64,000 nucleotides of DNA, from the NCBI GenBank assembly GCA_019448385.1, contig JAGTXO010000001.1, forward strand, positions 2,356,001-2,420,000. The letters are read 5' to 3'. The stretch is from Diacronema lutheri (Eukaryota > Haptophyta > Pavlovophyceae > Pavlovales > Pavlovaceae). The translations under genes were made by a program, and so were the position numbers. Below the pieces are notes generated by a model. That model did not search any database, was not told where the DNA came from, and was given only the letters and a program-made list of their open reading frames with translations. Shown here one piece after another: positions 50,089-59,751 of the stretch (the first letter of the stretch is position 1; every line of letters begins with the position of its first letter).

Positions 50089-51540
50089 ATGACGGACACG
50101 GCCTGCAGCAACCGGCGCGTACGCGACGCATGCGAGCTCGACGACCTCCTCCGCCTCGACACGACTCCCAAACGATGCCACTCTGCCGCCCCGCGGACGA
50201 CACCCTCGTCGCGCGGCGGCGCGCTCCGGCCCTCCAAGATTGACGCCGACAAGCCGGCGGCGTGCGGCGACCGCTTCATCCCCAACCGCGGCGCGTTCAA
50301 CATGGCGGTGAGCCAATTCGAGATCGCGCGGCGCGGCGACACCGAGAACGCCATCTACGACTACAACGCTTCGCCCGCAAAGGAGGAGTACAAGCGCGAG
50401 CTCGCGTCGACGCTCTACCAGGGCGGCGCGCTCTCGAACAAGGTGCTCGCCTTCAAGTCCAAGGCGCCCAAGCCGGCGGAGGGGCACCAGAACTCTTTGC
50501 GCGTTCTCTACTCACAGAACAAGGACGCAATGAACGTGCCCCGCCGATTCGCGCGCAACATCCCGCAGGCGCCCGAGCGAATCCTCGACGCGCCCGACCT
50601 CATCGACGATTACTACCTTAACCTCCTCGAGTGGAACTCGGCGAACGTCGTCGCGATCGCGCTCGGCGACGCCGTGTACCTGTGGAACGCGGCGGACGGC
50701 TCGATCACGCAGCTCATGCAGACCGCCGGCGACGGCTCGCACGTCACGTCGGTCTCGTGGATCCAGGACGGCAACCACCTCGCCATTGGCACGTCCCGCA
50801 ACACGACGCAATTGTGGGACACGGACAAGCAGAAGAAGGTTCGCGAGATGGACGGGCACCAGGCACGCGTTGGCGCGCTCGCGTGGAATGCGCACGTCCT
50901 CTCCTCCGGCGGCCGCGACGGCATGATCGTCCAGCACGACGTGCGCGTGCAGAGGCACCTTTCCGCGACCCTTGCCGGACATACGCAGGAGGTGTGCGGC
51001 CTCAAGTGGTCGCCGCACGGCACGCAGCTCGCGTCCGGCGCGAACGACAACCTGCTCAACCTGTGGGATGACCGGATGACGCTCGCACCCACCTTCTCGC
51101 TCACCAACCACACGGCGGCCGTCAAGGCGCTTGCGTGGGCGCCGTGGCAGAAGAACCTGCTCGCGTCCGGAGGGGGCACCGCCGACCGCATGATCCGCTT
51201 CTGGAACACGTCGACGGGCACGTGCCTCAACGCGGTCGACACACACTCGCAGGTGTGCTCGCTGCAGTGGTCGAAGCACGACAAGGAGTTGGTCTCGAGC
51301 CACGGCTTCTCGCACAACCAGCTGATCCTGTGGAAGTACCCGTCGATGGTCAAAATGGCCGAGCTCACGGGGCACACGGCGCGCGTGCTGCACCTTGCGC
51401 AGAGCCCGGACGGCACGACGATCGCGTCGGCGGGCGCGGACGAGACGCTGCGCTTCTGGAAGATCCTGAGCGGCGGCGACCACCGGAAGGAGACCTCGAG
51501 CTCAACCGACGGCCTGATGAAGATGAAGAGCATCCGATGA
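50089..51540 (+). CDS. CDC20: APC/C co-activator CDC20
   Basis: 483 residues from ATG 50089, without introns. The N-terminus has the C-box DRFIPNR that binds the anaphase-promoting complex. Seven WD40 blades follow from about residue 175 (TQLWDTDKQKKVREM, LNLWDDRM, MIRFWNTSTG, LILWKYPSM, LRFWKIL). The protein ends in an Ile-Arg tail (KSIR), the second APC/C contact. The blade ITQLMQTAGDGSHVTSVSW and the motif order favour CDC20 over CDH1. It recruits cyclin B and securin for degradation at anaphase. Confidence 0.92.
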   Translation: MTDTACSNRRVRDACELDDLLRLDTTPKRCHSAAPRTTPSSRGGALRPSKIDADKPAACGDRFIPNRGAFNMAVSQFEIARRGDTENAIYDYNASPAKEEYKRELASTLYQGGALSNKVLAFKSKAPKPAEGHQNSLRVLYSQNKDAMNVPRRFARNIPQAPERILDAPDLIDDYYLNLLEWNSANVVAIALGDAVYLWNAADGSITQLMQTAGDGSHVTSVSWIQDGNHLAIGTSRNTTQLWDTDKQKKVREMDGHQARVGALAWNAHVLSSGGRDGMIVQHDVRVQRHLSATLAGHTQEVCGLKWSPHGTQLASGANDNLLNLWDDRMTLAPTFSLTNHTAAVKALAWAPWQKNLLASGGGTADRMIRFWNTSTGTCLNAVDTHSQVCSLQWSKHDKELVSSHGFSHNQLILWKYPSMVKMAELTGHTARVLHLAQSPDGTTIASAGADETLRFWKILSGGDHRKETSSSTDGLMKMKSIR

Positions 51541-52123
51541 TGGGCTCACTGACAACCCCCCCTCTCCTCTCCCCCCCTCCCCTTCCTTTTTCCCCCTTCC
51601 CTCCACCTTCCCCCTTTCCTCTGCGCCCACCACCCCCACCCATCCCGCTGCATGCACATCCGCGACCCACCGTCCCAGCGACGCGCGCGCGCCCGCCTGT
51701 CCTGCCTGCCTGCTTGCCTGCCTGCCTGCCTGCCGCGCTCGGGCCACAATCTATTTGCCCACGGCCGCTGCTGCAGACGCCGCGCGCGCACGATCCGGCA
51801 TGGTCCGGTGCATTGCAGCGCGCGAGCACATGGCGCACGGCCGCAGGAGCCCTTTCCTGTTGCGCCCGAGCACGTCCAGGCAAACAGCTCGCTACCCCGG
51901 TGCTTATCAGCACCTTGCTCTTCAACTCTCCTTTGATTGTCCGCGCATGCCGCCATCCGTAGCCAGTGTGACAGTGGGCAAGTCTGCACACTCGCGGGTC
52001 GCTGGCTCGCTGCCCCCCCCCCCCCCCCCCCCTCCCCCCTTTCACACTCACAATTACTGTTATCAGCAGTAGTACGATTTGCAACCCGCCTCTTGCCCCG
52101 CCCCCCCCCCCCTCCCCCCTCCC
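51541..52123. other. Intergenic stretch with C-runs and TGCC repeats
   Basis: Space between the convergent CDC20 and RsmB genes. It contains pyrimidine-rich runs (51557-51650, 52010-52040, 52095-52125) and a TGCC tetramer array at 51698-51732. No gene was recognised. Confidence 0.5.
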
Positions 52124-53635
52124 CTACCTCGTCCGACGCAGGCGACAAACGAAAAAGCCGTCCGCGCCGCCGAGCTCTGCGCACATGGACGGCAGCACAC
52201 GCAGCTCGCCATGCGCGTTGATTGCCTCACGCAGCTCGGCTGGCACCTCCGTCGCGCTCAGCGGCAGCCGCTCGAGCACCGGAGCCACGCCTCCGGCCGC
52301 GCCTCCGGCCGCGCGCGCCTCCTCCTGCTCGACGAGGAGTTTCGTCACCTGAGCCTCGCCCTCCGCACGAAGCAGCGAGCAAGTGGCGTAGACGACGACG
52401 CCACCCGGCCGTACCAGCGCCGCCGCCGCGGCCAGCAGCTCGCGCTGCGAGCGCACGAGGCGGCGCATCTCAACGTCCTTGCGCTCGTGTAGGACGCACG
52501 ATGGATGCCGCCGGATAAGGCCGCTGCCCGAGCATGGCGCGTCGACGAGAACCGCGTCGAAGCGCGCGCCAGCCGATGCCTGCGCGAGCGCCCACGCCGC
52601 GCCGTCGCCCTTCACCACCGCCTCGACCTCGCCCGCCGCTGCTCGCGCGCACCGTGCGAGGTTCTGCTCGAGGAGCGCGAGGCGCGTCGCAGACCGGTCA
52701 ACGGCGCTCACGCGCGCGCCGCGCGCGAGGAGCTGAAGCGTCTTGCCGCCGGGCGCGGCGCAGAGGTCTGCGACGCGCGCGCCGCGCAGCTCGAGCGCCG
52801 CGCTCATCGCGCGCACCGCCATCGACGCGGCCACGTCCTGCACCCACCACTCGCCGTCCTGGAAGCCGGCCATGCTTTCGAGGTCGCCGCGCACGTCGAC
52901 GGGCAGCCGAACCGTGCCACCGCAGATGAGGGTGCCGTTCAGCCGGCGGGCCCACGCGCTCGCCTCGGCCGTCGCACCGTCACCCACGCGCAGCGTCAGG
53001 TCGAGCGGCGGCTCGACGAGCATCGCGGCCGCGACGGAGGCGATCTGCGCGTCGGTTGCGATCGGCCGCAGCTGCTCGACAAACCATCGCGGAACGACGG
53101 TGGTGAGGTCGGCGAGGCGGTCGGCGTGGGCGGCGCGCTGCTCCGAGACGGCGCGCAGCCGCTTGTTGATCAGCCCCTTGTACCCGCCGAGCCCCGCGCC
53201 GTCGGCGAGCGCGAGCGTCGTGCTCACCGCGGCGTACTCGGGAACTTCGAGGAGGAGGAGTTGCGCCGCGCCGAGCCTGAGGAGGTCGCGCAGCCGGCGC
53301 GAGGGCGGGAGCTCGCCGTGCGAATCGAGGATCACATCGAGCTGCGTGAGCCGCCGCACTGTCTGCGTCGCCAGCTTGCGCACGAACGCGCGCTTCTTAG
53401 GCGCCAGATTGTGCACGCCGTCCGCGCGGAGCACGTCGTCGAGCGCCGCGCCCTTCTGCACGGCGGCGAGCGTGTCGAGCGCGAGCGTGCGCGGGCGGTC
53501 GAACGAGCGCGCACGCGGCGGACGGGAAGCACGCGCGCTGCCAGCCGCGCCCGACGCCGCGCGCGACGGGCTCGCAGCGCCCGCGCCGGACGTGACCACG
53601 CACCACGAGGCGAAGAGCGCGACCACGGCGGCCAT
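52124..53635 (-). CDS. RsmB-type 16S rRNA cytosine-C5 methyltransferase, probably organellar
   Basis: 503 residues. The N-terminus (MAAVVALFASWCVVTSGAGA then an Ala/Ser/Arg-rich stretch) looks like a signal peptide plus transit peptide, suggesting plastid import. A NusB-like helical domain follows (LDTLAAVQKGAALDDVL). The methyltransferase domain shows DLCAAPGGKTLQLLA (AdoMet binding), DAPCSGSGLIRRHPSCVLH and YATCSLLRAEGE, with the two catalytic cysteines. DAPCSGSGLIRRHP is the RsmB pattern (m5C967 in E. coli). The stop is TAG. The start codon lies 26 bp from that of the divergent RAP gene, which also suggests organellar RNA work. Confidence 0.85.
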   Translation of the reverse strand: MAAVVALFASWCVVTSGAGAASPSRAASGAAGSARASRPPRARSFDRPRTLALDTLAAVQKGAALDDVLRADGVHNLAPKKRAFVRKLATQTVRRLTQLDVILDSHGELPPSRRLRDLLRLGAAQLLLLEVPEYAAVSTTLALADGAGLGGYKGLINKRLRAVSEQRAAHADRLADLTTVVPRWFVEQLRPIATDAQIASVAAAMLVEPPLDLTLRVGDGATAEASAWARRLNGTLICGGTVRLPVDVRGDLESMAGFQDGEWWVQDVAASMAVRAMSAALELRGARVADLCAAPGGKTLQLLARGARVSAVDRSATRLALLEQNLARCARAAAGEVEAVVKGDGAAWALAQASAGARFDAVLVDAPCSGSGLIRRHPSCVLHERKDVEMRRLVRSQRELLAAAAALVRPGGVVVYATCSLLRAEGEAQVTKLLVEQEEARAAGGAAGGVAPVLERLPLSATEVPAELREAINAHGELRVLPSMCAELGGADGFFVCRLRRTR

Positions 53636-53661
53636 CGCTCGTGGTCGCCAAGCCGCGGAGC

Positions 53662-56115
53662 ATGCGTGCCGCCCTCATAGCGCCATCTCGCGCGCCGAAC
53701 GCGTGCGCGCGCCTCGAGAGGCTGCGCGTCGGCGCATCGTGCGCGACGGCGGCCCGGCGCGTGGCGGGTGCCCGCGTCACCCTCAGCACTGCGGCGGCCG
53801 CTCCCGCGCCCGCGATAGATCTACGCCCACGGCGGCTCGCGCGCCCTCCCGCCGACTCGTCGAGCCGTGTAGCGCCGGGCGAGGCGCGAGTCGGCAGGGA
53901 AGGGTTTGAGGCGCTTCAACCGAGCGGCGGCGTGACGGAGGAGCTACTCGGCGCGCTCGTGCGCGCCGCAGTACCGCCGCTCGGCGACGGCGCAGATGCA
54001 TCGCGCCCGGCCCTTCGCCGTTGCGCCCAGCAGCTCACCGCGCGCGCCGCCCCGCGGCCGAGCCGGCGCGCTCGCGCGCGAGCGCTCGCGCTCGCCGAGC
54101 TCGTCTGCCTCTCCGCGCGGACGGGCCACGGCGTCGACGGCGCGCACAAGGTGGCGGTGCGTAGTGACGCCTTTGCTGCCGCTTCCCTGGCATGGCTGCC
54201 AGAGTCTGCGCTCGTCCGCCTCGCGTGGGCGAGTACGAGTTTGTCTAAGCACGAGCTGTGCGGCGACGTCGCCAGCACCCCGCGCGCCGAGCCGCGGCAG
54301 GTGGCACTCGCGCTTGCGAGCGCGGAGGGCGGCGCGCAGACCGGCGCGCAGGCCGGCGTGGAGGTCTGCGCAAAGGGCGGCACGCGCGGCGGCGCGGAGG
54401 TCTGCGCAAAGGGCGGCGGCGTGGAGGTCTGTGCGACGAACGCGCAGCTTTGCCCTGGGCGCGCGCCGCACGCCTCGCCCAACGCGGCGCAGCGCGCCTC
54501 GCCGCAGCGCGCGCAGCTCGTGGAGTCGCTCGCGCGCGAGCTGCTCGCACGCTCGGAGCGCCTGAACTTGCGCCAAACTGCGCGCGCAAGCTGGGCGATC
54601 GCAAAGGCGCATCAGGCGCTGCACGCGTCAGCCGACCCGCGCGCGGCGCACGGCGCGGCCGCCGCGCGCGAGGCGCTGCTCGGCCTGTGCGCGCGCGCGT
54701 CGCAGCTCGCGTGCGCGCCCGCTCGGCTCGCCGAACTGGACGGACGCGAGTTGGCAATTCTGGCCTGGGCCGGCGCGCGCGCGGCGAGCGGCCCGCGCGC
54801 GTCCACAGACGGCGCGCTCGCGTCGCGCGAGTTGCGCCATCGGCTGCTCGACCCGATCGCGCGCGAGGTGACGTGCCGGCCGCCGTCCGCTCTGCGCTTC
54901 GCCGACGGCGCGACGGTCGCGTGGGCGCTCGCGCGCGCGGAGGGGTGGGCGCTAGCGGGGGGCGTGCGCGTGCCGAGCGGCGAGGCGTGTCAAGCGCTGC
55001 GTGACAGCAGGCAGGCCGAGGCCGAATTGTTCGCCGCGCTCGCCGCGCGCTCTTCCGACGTGCGTCGCGGCGCGCTCCGCACCGGCGAGCTCTGTGCTCT
55101 CGTCTGGAGCCTCGCGACGGCGGGCCACGCGCCGCCTGCGCTGCTCGCCGAGTGCACGCGTGCGCTTGAGTGTCACGCGCACAGCTTGCCGTTACGCGAT
55201 CAGGTGCGCACGTTATGGGCGCTCGTGACGCTCGACACGGCGCCATCGCGCCTTGCGCTTGCGCTCGTCGGTGCGCTCAACGCTCTGCTGCCCAGCGGGC
55301 AGCAGGCATCGGCTACGTCCCTGCAGGCGTCGGCTACATCCCTGCGCCCATGCGGGCTCGACATCATGTCCGCCGCCGCCTCGGGCGCGCTGCCCGCGCG
55401 CGTGGAGCCAGCGCTTGGCGGCACGTGGCCTCGATCGTTGCAGCTGCACACCGACGCGGACTGGGCACCTGCACTCATCGCTGCCCTCGCCGGACACGGC
55501 GCGCGCGGCGCCGCGCGCGAGGGCGCGGGCGCGCGTGCGGCGGGCGCGCGCGCCGCTGCGCCGTTGTCGGCCATGCTGCACGCCGCGTGGCTCGGCCTCG
55601 AGCTCGAGCGCGGAGCGCGCGCGCACGCGACCTCGCCGCCGCGCCTCCGCGCCGAGTTCTCGCAGCTTTGGCTTGAGCACGTTGCGCCCGTGTCTCGCGG
55701 CATGACGTACCCGTCGGCGCTGCACGCACGCGTCGTCCGGGCGCTCTCGCGCGCTCGCGTCGGGCACGTGTGCGAGCTGCTCGTGCCGGAGGGCGGGTAC
55801 CACGTCGACATTGCGCTCACCGAGCGCCAGCGCACGGTGATCGACGTGCTCGGCCCCTCGCACTTTCGCTTTGGCACCGCGCTCAAATCGAGCTCCGTCG
55901 CGAAACACCGCCACTTGCGTGCGGCCGGGTGGAGCGTGCTGTGCGTGCCGTGGTGGCAGTGGCCCATGCCGGCGGCGGGCGCGCCGGAGAGCGCGCGCGA
56001 CGACCTCGAGCGGCGCTACGTGCGTGCGCTGCTCTCCGACGCCAGCCGCGCATCATCATGGCCGGCTGGCTGTGCCGCGGTCGGCGGTGAGTCTGAGGCA
56101 CGGCCGCCCGTATAA
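53662..56115 (+). CDS. RAP-domain protein, probably organellar RNA-binding
   Basis: About 817 residues from ATG 53662. A basic, serine-poor N-terminus could be a targeting peptide. The middle is built of leucine/alanine-rich helical repeats (for example TARASWAIAKAHQALHASAD, LVWSLATAGHAPPALLAECT), like the octotricopeptide or FASTK-type repeats. The C-terminal RAP domain is clear: GYHVDIALTERQRTVIDVLG, then a GPSHFRF segment, KHRHLRAAGWSVLCVPWWQW. In algae such proteins process or stabilise specific plastid or mitochondrial transcripts. The target cannot be predicted. It converges on the amine oxidase gene with 29 bp between. Confidence 0.75.
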   Translation: MRAALIAPSRAPNACARLERLRVGASCATAARRVAGARVTLSTAAAAPAPAIDLRPRRLARPPADSSSRVAPGEARVGREGFEALQPSGGVTEELLGALVRAAVPPLGDGADASRPALRRCAQQLTARAAPRPSRRARARALALAELVCLSARTGHGVDGAHKVAVRSDAFAAASLAWLPESALVRLAWASTSLSKHELCGDVASTPRAEPRQVALALASAEGGAQTGAQAGVEVCAKGGTRGGAEVCAKGGGVEVCATNAQLCPGRAPHASPNAAQRASPQRAQLVESLARELLARSERLNLRQTARASWAIAKAHQALHASADPRAAHGAAAAREALLGLCARASQLACAPARLAELDGRELAILAWAGARAASGPRASTDGALASRELRHRLLDPIAREVTCRPPSALRFADGATVAWALARAEGWALAGGVRVPSGEACQALRDSRQAEAELFAALAARSSDVRRGALRTGELCALVWSLATAGHAPPALLAECTRALECHAHSLPLRDQVRTLWALVTLDTAPSRLALALVGALNALLPSGQQASATSLQASATSLRPCGLDIMSAAASGALPARVEPALGGTWPRSLQLHTDADWAPALIAALAGHGARGAAREGAGARAAGARAAAPLSAMLHAAWLGLELERGARAHATSPPRLRAEFSQLWLEHVAPVSRGMTYPSALHARVVRALSRARVGHVCELLVPEGGYHVDIALTERQRTVIDVLGPSHFRFGTALKSSSVAKHRHLRAAGWSVLCVPWWQWPMPAAGAPESARDDLERRYVRALLSDASRASSWPAGCAAVGGESEARPPV

Positions 56116-56144
56116 AACGTCACGGTACAATGGGAAGTCATGCC

Positions 56145-59100
56145 TCATGAGAGCCCTGTGCGTTGCTTGCGGGGTGGTGTCTGCCCGACCGCCGGCGAAA
56201 CGGACGCCAGTCGTCCTCCGAAAGCGCCGCGCAGGTGCTCCACGAGCGACAGCGACCTGGGCGTAGACGCCACTGAGCCCGAGCCCGCGCCGTCGGAGCG
56301 GACGGACGGCGACGACGTGCCGGACGATGGGTTGTGCGAAGCATGCCGGCGCGCACTGTCCAGCTTGGAACAAAATGGCGAGCTGAACGGCTCGGGCGGA
56401 GGCGCTCGCGCGAGCGCTGCCACGATGGCCGACGCCGCTTCACAGCCTGACAGGTAAGCGCCGTGCGCCGAGCCAGGGTAGCGCGCGTGGAATGCCTCGC
56501 CCGCAAAGTGAATCGGGCCGACGGGCTCCTGCAGCCGCTTGTACCCGCCGCGCAGCGCGTTGGGCGGCACGACCTGTGCACGAATGCGCGTTTCGAACCG
56601 CGCCGACGCGTCGTGGCGCGAGGGCGGCGCGTGGACGTTCGCGTCAGTGAGCGTCAGCGACAGCGGGGCCGAGCGCAGCACACATGCTCCAACGCCCCAG
56701 TCAGAGAACTCGCAGCCCGGCCCGGCCACAGTCAGACAGTCGCGGCCCGAAGGTCAGTCGCGGTGCCGCAGACAGTCGCGGCATGCCGCAGGGCAGCAAC
56801 GCGCGGCGCGCGGCGCGCGCGGCTTGCGCGGCGCCACTTCACCGAGTACGCGCCCATGAAGAGCGGGTCCGTCGACCAGCGACATACTCGCACGTCGAGT
56901 GGAGGGGGAACCGCCTGCTCGCCGCCCCAGACGAGGGCGAAGAGGTGCGCGATCTCGTCGGCGATCTCGTCGTCGGGCAGCGATTCGACGCGCCGCGCCT
57001 CGTCGCCCGCCACCGTCACGCAGAGCACCTGCGCTCCGCCGGTGGACGGCTGGCGGCTCGCCGTGCCACCGCCACCGCCACCACCGCCGCCACCGCCACC
57101 GCCACCGAGCTGCGTGACGACGCCATAGAGTCCACGCCGAGGGTGCGCGATTAAAATGTGGCGCTGCTCCTCGGGCCAGAAGCGGTGCGGGAACGCGAGG
57201 AAGATGCGGCACTGCGCGCCCATCCCCACCTCGTGAAGTGCGGCGAGTTTCGAGAGCGGCAGCTCAGGTGAAAACTTGAGCGCGCCTGACTGTAGGACAC
57301 CCACTGAGACCGCCACGAGCACGAGCGCCGCGCCGCGCACCTGTCAGGGGGCGCGCGCGCGCGCGGCGAGCGCGGCGCGGGCGGCGAGCGCAGAGCGCAT
57401 GCTGAGAAGGCGAGAACGAGCTTCGGACGCCATCGTGTGCACTGCGCTGCCAGCCTGAGCGCTGCATCGGGCATGCCACGTTGGCGTGTGACGAAACCCG
57501 CGAGGCGGGCTCGGTGGGTCGACGCGTGCGGCGCGCGGCGAGACACCTTGCCATCATCCGTGGTGACGAGCACGCCGCCATGTGGAGACCGCTCAACCCG
57601 CGTGACGCGCGCGCGGAGCACGAGGCGTGTGTCGTCGTCGCCGAACGCGGACGCAGCGAGGTGCTGCGCGACCGCGTCGAAGCCGCGCGCGTCCGCAACG
57701 CAAAAGTGCGCGTCGCCAAAGTCCGCCTGGCCCCGCGCGCGGGTGCAAGGCGGCATGCACGCGCGCGTCGCGGCAAGGCGCGCACGTGTGGCGTGCGTGA
57801 GCGCTCGCACCGACGCGCCGCACAGAACACGCGGAAGTCGCGGCCACGAGAGTGCCGGTCGCGGCGCACCGGTCGCGGCGCGGGGACAACCGTTGCGCCG
57901 CGCCGCCGCGCGAGACACGCGGTGGTGGTCCCTCTGTGCCGCGCGAGACACATGGTGGTGGTCCCTCTGTGCCGCGCGAGACACATGGTGGTGGTCCCTC
58001 TGTGCCGCGCGAGACACATGGTGGTGGTCCCTCTGTGCCGCGCGAGACACATGGTGGTGGTCCCTCTGTGCCGCGCGAGACACATGGTGGTGGTCCCTCT
58101 GTGCCGCGCGAGACACACGGTGGTTGTCCCTCTGTGCCGCGCGAGACACATGGTGGTGGTCCCTCTGTGCCGCGCGAGACACATGGTGGTGGTCCCTCTG
58201 TGCCGCGCGAGACACATGGTGGTGGTCCCTCTGTGCCGCGCGAGACACACGGTGGTGGTCCCTCTGTGCCGCGCGAGACACACGGTGGTTGTCCCTCTGT
58301 GCCGCGCGAGACACATGGTTGTGGTCCCTCTGTGCCGCGCGAGACACACGGTGGTTGTCCCTCTGTGCCGCGCGAGACACATGGTTGTGGTCCCTCTGTG
58401 CCGCGCGAGACACATGGTGGTGGTCCCTCTGTGCCGCGCGAGACACATGGTGGTGGTCCCTCTGTGCCGCGCGAGACACATGGTGGTGGTCCCTCTGTGC
58501 CGCGCGAGACACATGGTGGTGGTCCCTCTGTGCCGCGCGAGACACATGGTGGTGGTCTGCGCTGAGCACGCTGTCGCGCGCGCACGCACGCGCGCACCAC
58601 TGTCGATTCCTCCGCGCACGTGTGACGCAGCGAGAGGCGGTCGGGGGCCTCGCCAAACTCGCAGTCCCAGCGCCAATGCTCGAGCGCCGCGTCGAGCTCG
58701 TCGTCCGCCTGCCAGCCGCACCACCGGAGCGCCGCTCGCACGGACATGTCACTGAGTGACGGTGTCACTGACGGCGTCACCGGCTCGGTGCGCGGCGCGT
58801 GAGCGCGCTCGTCGAGTACCGCTGCGGCGGCTGCGGCGGCCTCCGCGGCGCCACCACCGTCCGCATCTGCACCCACGCCGCTGCGCGCACCGCCCTCACC
58901 CGCGCCGGCCGCCAGGTCGAGCGCGAGGGCGCGCGCGCGGCCGATCGCCTCGTCGAGGTTGGCGAGGCGTTTGCTTACGCGGCCGGCGAGGTCGGCGGCG
59001 AGGTGGTTCTGCGCGCGAACGGCAATCGGCGCGTCGGGCTCGACAACGCCGTGTAGGCCAAGCTCGGCCACGTGCTCGAAGAGCGGGTTGTTTCGGCAGC

Positions 59101-59659
59101 CGCGCACCCACTGCGCGCCGGCTTCGACGGTCCGGCCGCAAAAGTCGACGGAGTGCACGCGCCCGCCGATGCGGTCGGCGCCCTCCAGAAGGAGGATGTC
59201 GTCGACGCCGAGCGCGCTCAGCTGCTGCGCGGCGGCCAGCCCGGCCAGACCGCCGCCGATGATGATGACCGACGGGTCGTTGTCGCGCACGCCGACGCCG
59301 AGGAAGGCGAGGAGCACGCGCATGCGCTCGCGGTCGTCAGGCGGCTCGGCGACGAGCTCGTGGAGGTACTGCTGCAGCCCGTTCGCGCGGTCGCGCAGCT
59401 TGTGCGGCGAGAGCGGCAGGTTGAGCGCGTGCTCAATGCCCTGCTTGGGCACGGGGAACTCGCGGCGCGAGCCGGCGGGCTGGAGGCGTGCGTGCAGCGC
59501 CGCGAAGTCGGCGTACCGACGGCGCGCCGTGTGCACGGCCTGCTGGCGGCGGTGCACCTTGCTGCGCACGGTCTCGATCGTGTACGCAAAGTAGCGCCGG
59601 CCCGAATCGTCCGTCCGCTCCTCGATCCCAACGATGCTCGCCGAAACGAGCGTCGCCAT
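56145..59659 (-). CDS. PX domain fused to a flavin amine oxidase (four exons)
   Basis: Exons 59659-58598, 57726-57547, 57340-56843 and 56708-56145, all phase 0, give 767 residues. Residues 1-120 are a PX domain (TARRRYADFAALHARLQ, EFPVPKQGIEHALNLPLSPH). The FAD-binding start follows: VIIIGGGLAGLAAAQQL, a GADRIGGRVHSV segment and VEAGAQWVRG. Exon 3 holds VLQSGALKFSPELPLSKLAA and a GMGAQCRIFLAFPHRFWP stretch. Exon 4 has PIHFAGEAFHARYPGSAHGA, the C-terminal flavin site, then a disordered tail. The family includes polyamine oxidases and LSD1; the substrate is not predicted. A membrane-targeting PX on this enzyme is unusual. The last acceptor (TGCGAG) is the weakest junction. Confidence 0.75.
57907..58562 (+). 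repeat. 33-bp minisatellite within an intron
   Basis: About 20 tandem copies of a 33-bp unit (GGTGGTGGTCCCTCTGTGCC plus GCGCGAGACACAT), nearly identical, in the 871-nt first intron (57727-58597) of the PX-amine oxidase gene. Because 33 is a multiple of three and the unit has no stop in several frames, both strands show long false open frames. Confidence 0.92.
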
Positions 59660-59751
59660 CCCGGCAGCCGGCCCGACAGCAGCAGGCCGCTGCCGCCGCC
59701 GATACCCAACGTCGTGCGCGCGCGCGCCGCGCGGAGAAAATTGGACGCAGG

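Noticed and set aside
57907-58562. CRISPR-like array
   Set aside because: Units are contiguous with no spacers, in a eukaryotic intron; it is a minisatellite.
57437-58759. Long frames of 11-residue repeats on both strands
   Set aside because: Produced by the 33-bp intronic minisatellite; flanking splice sites and amine oxidase homology show it is not coding.
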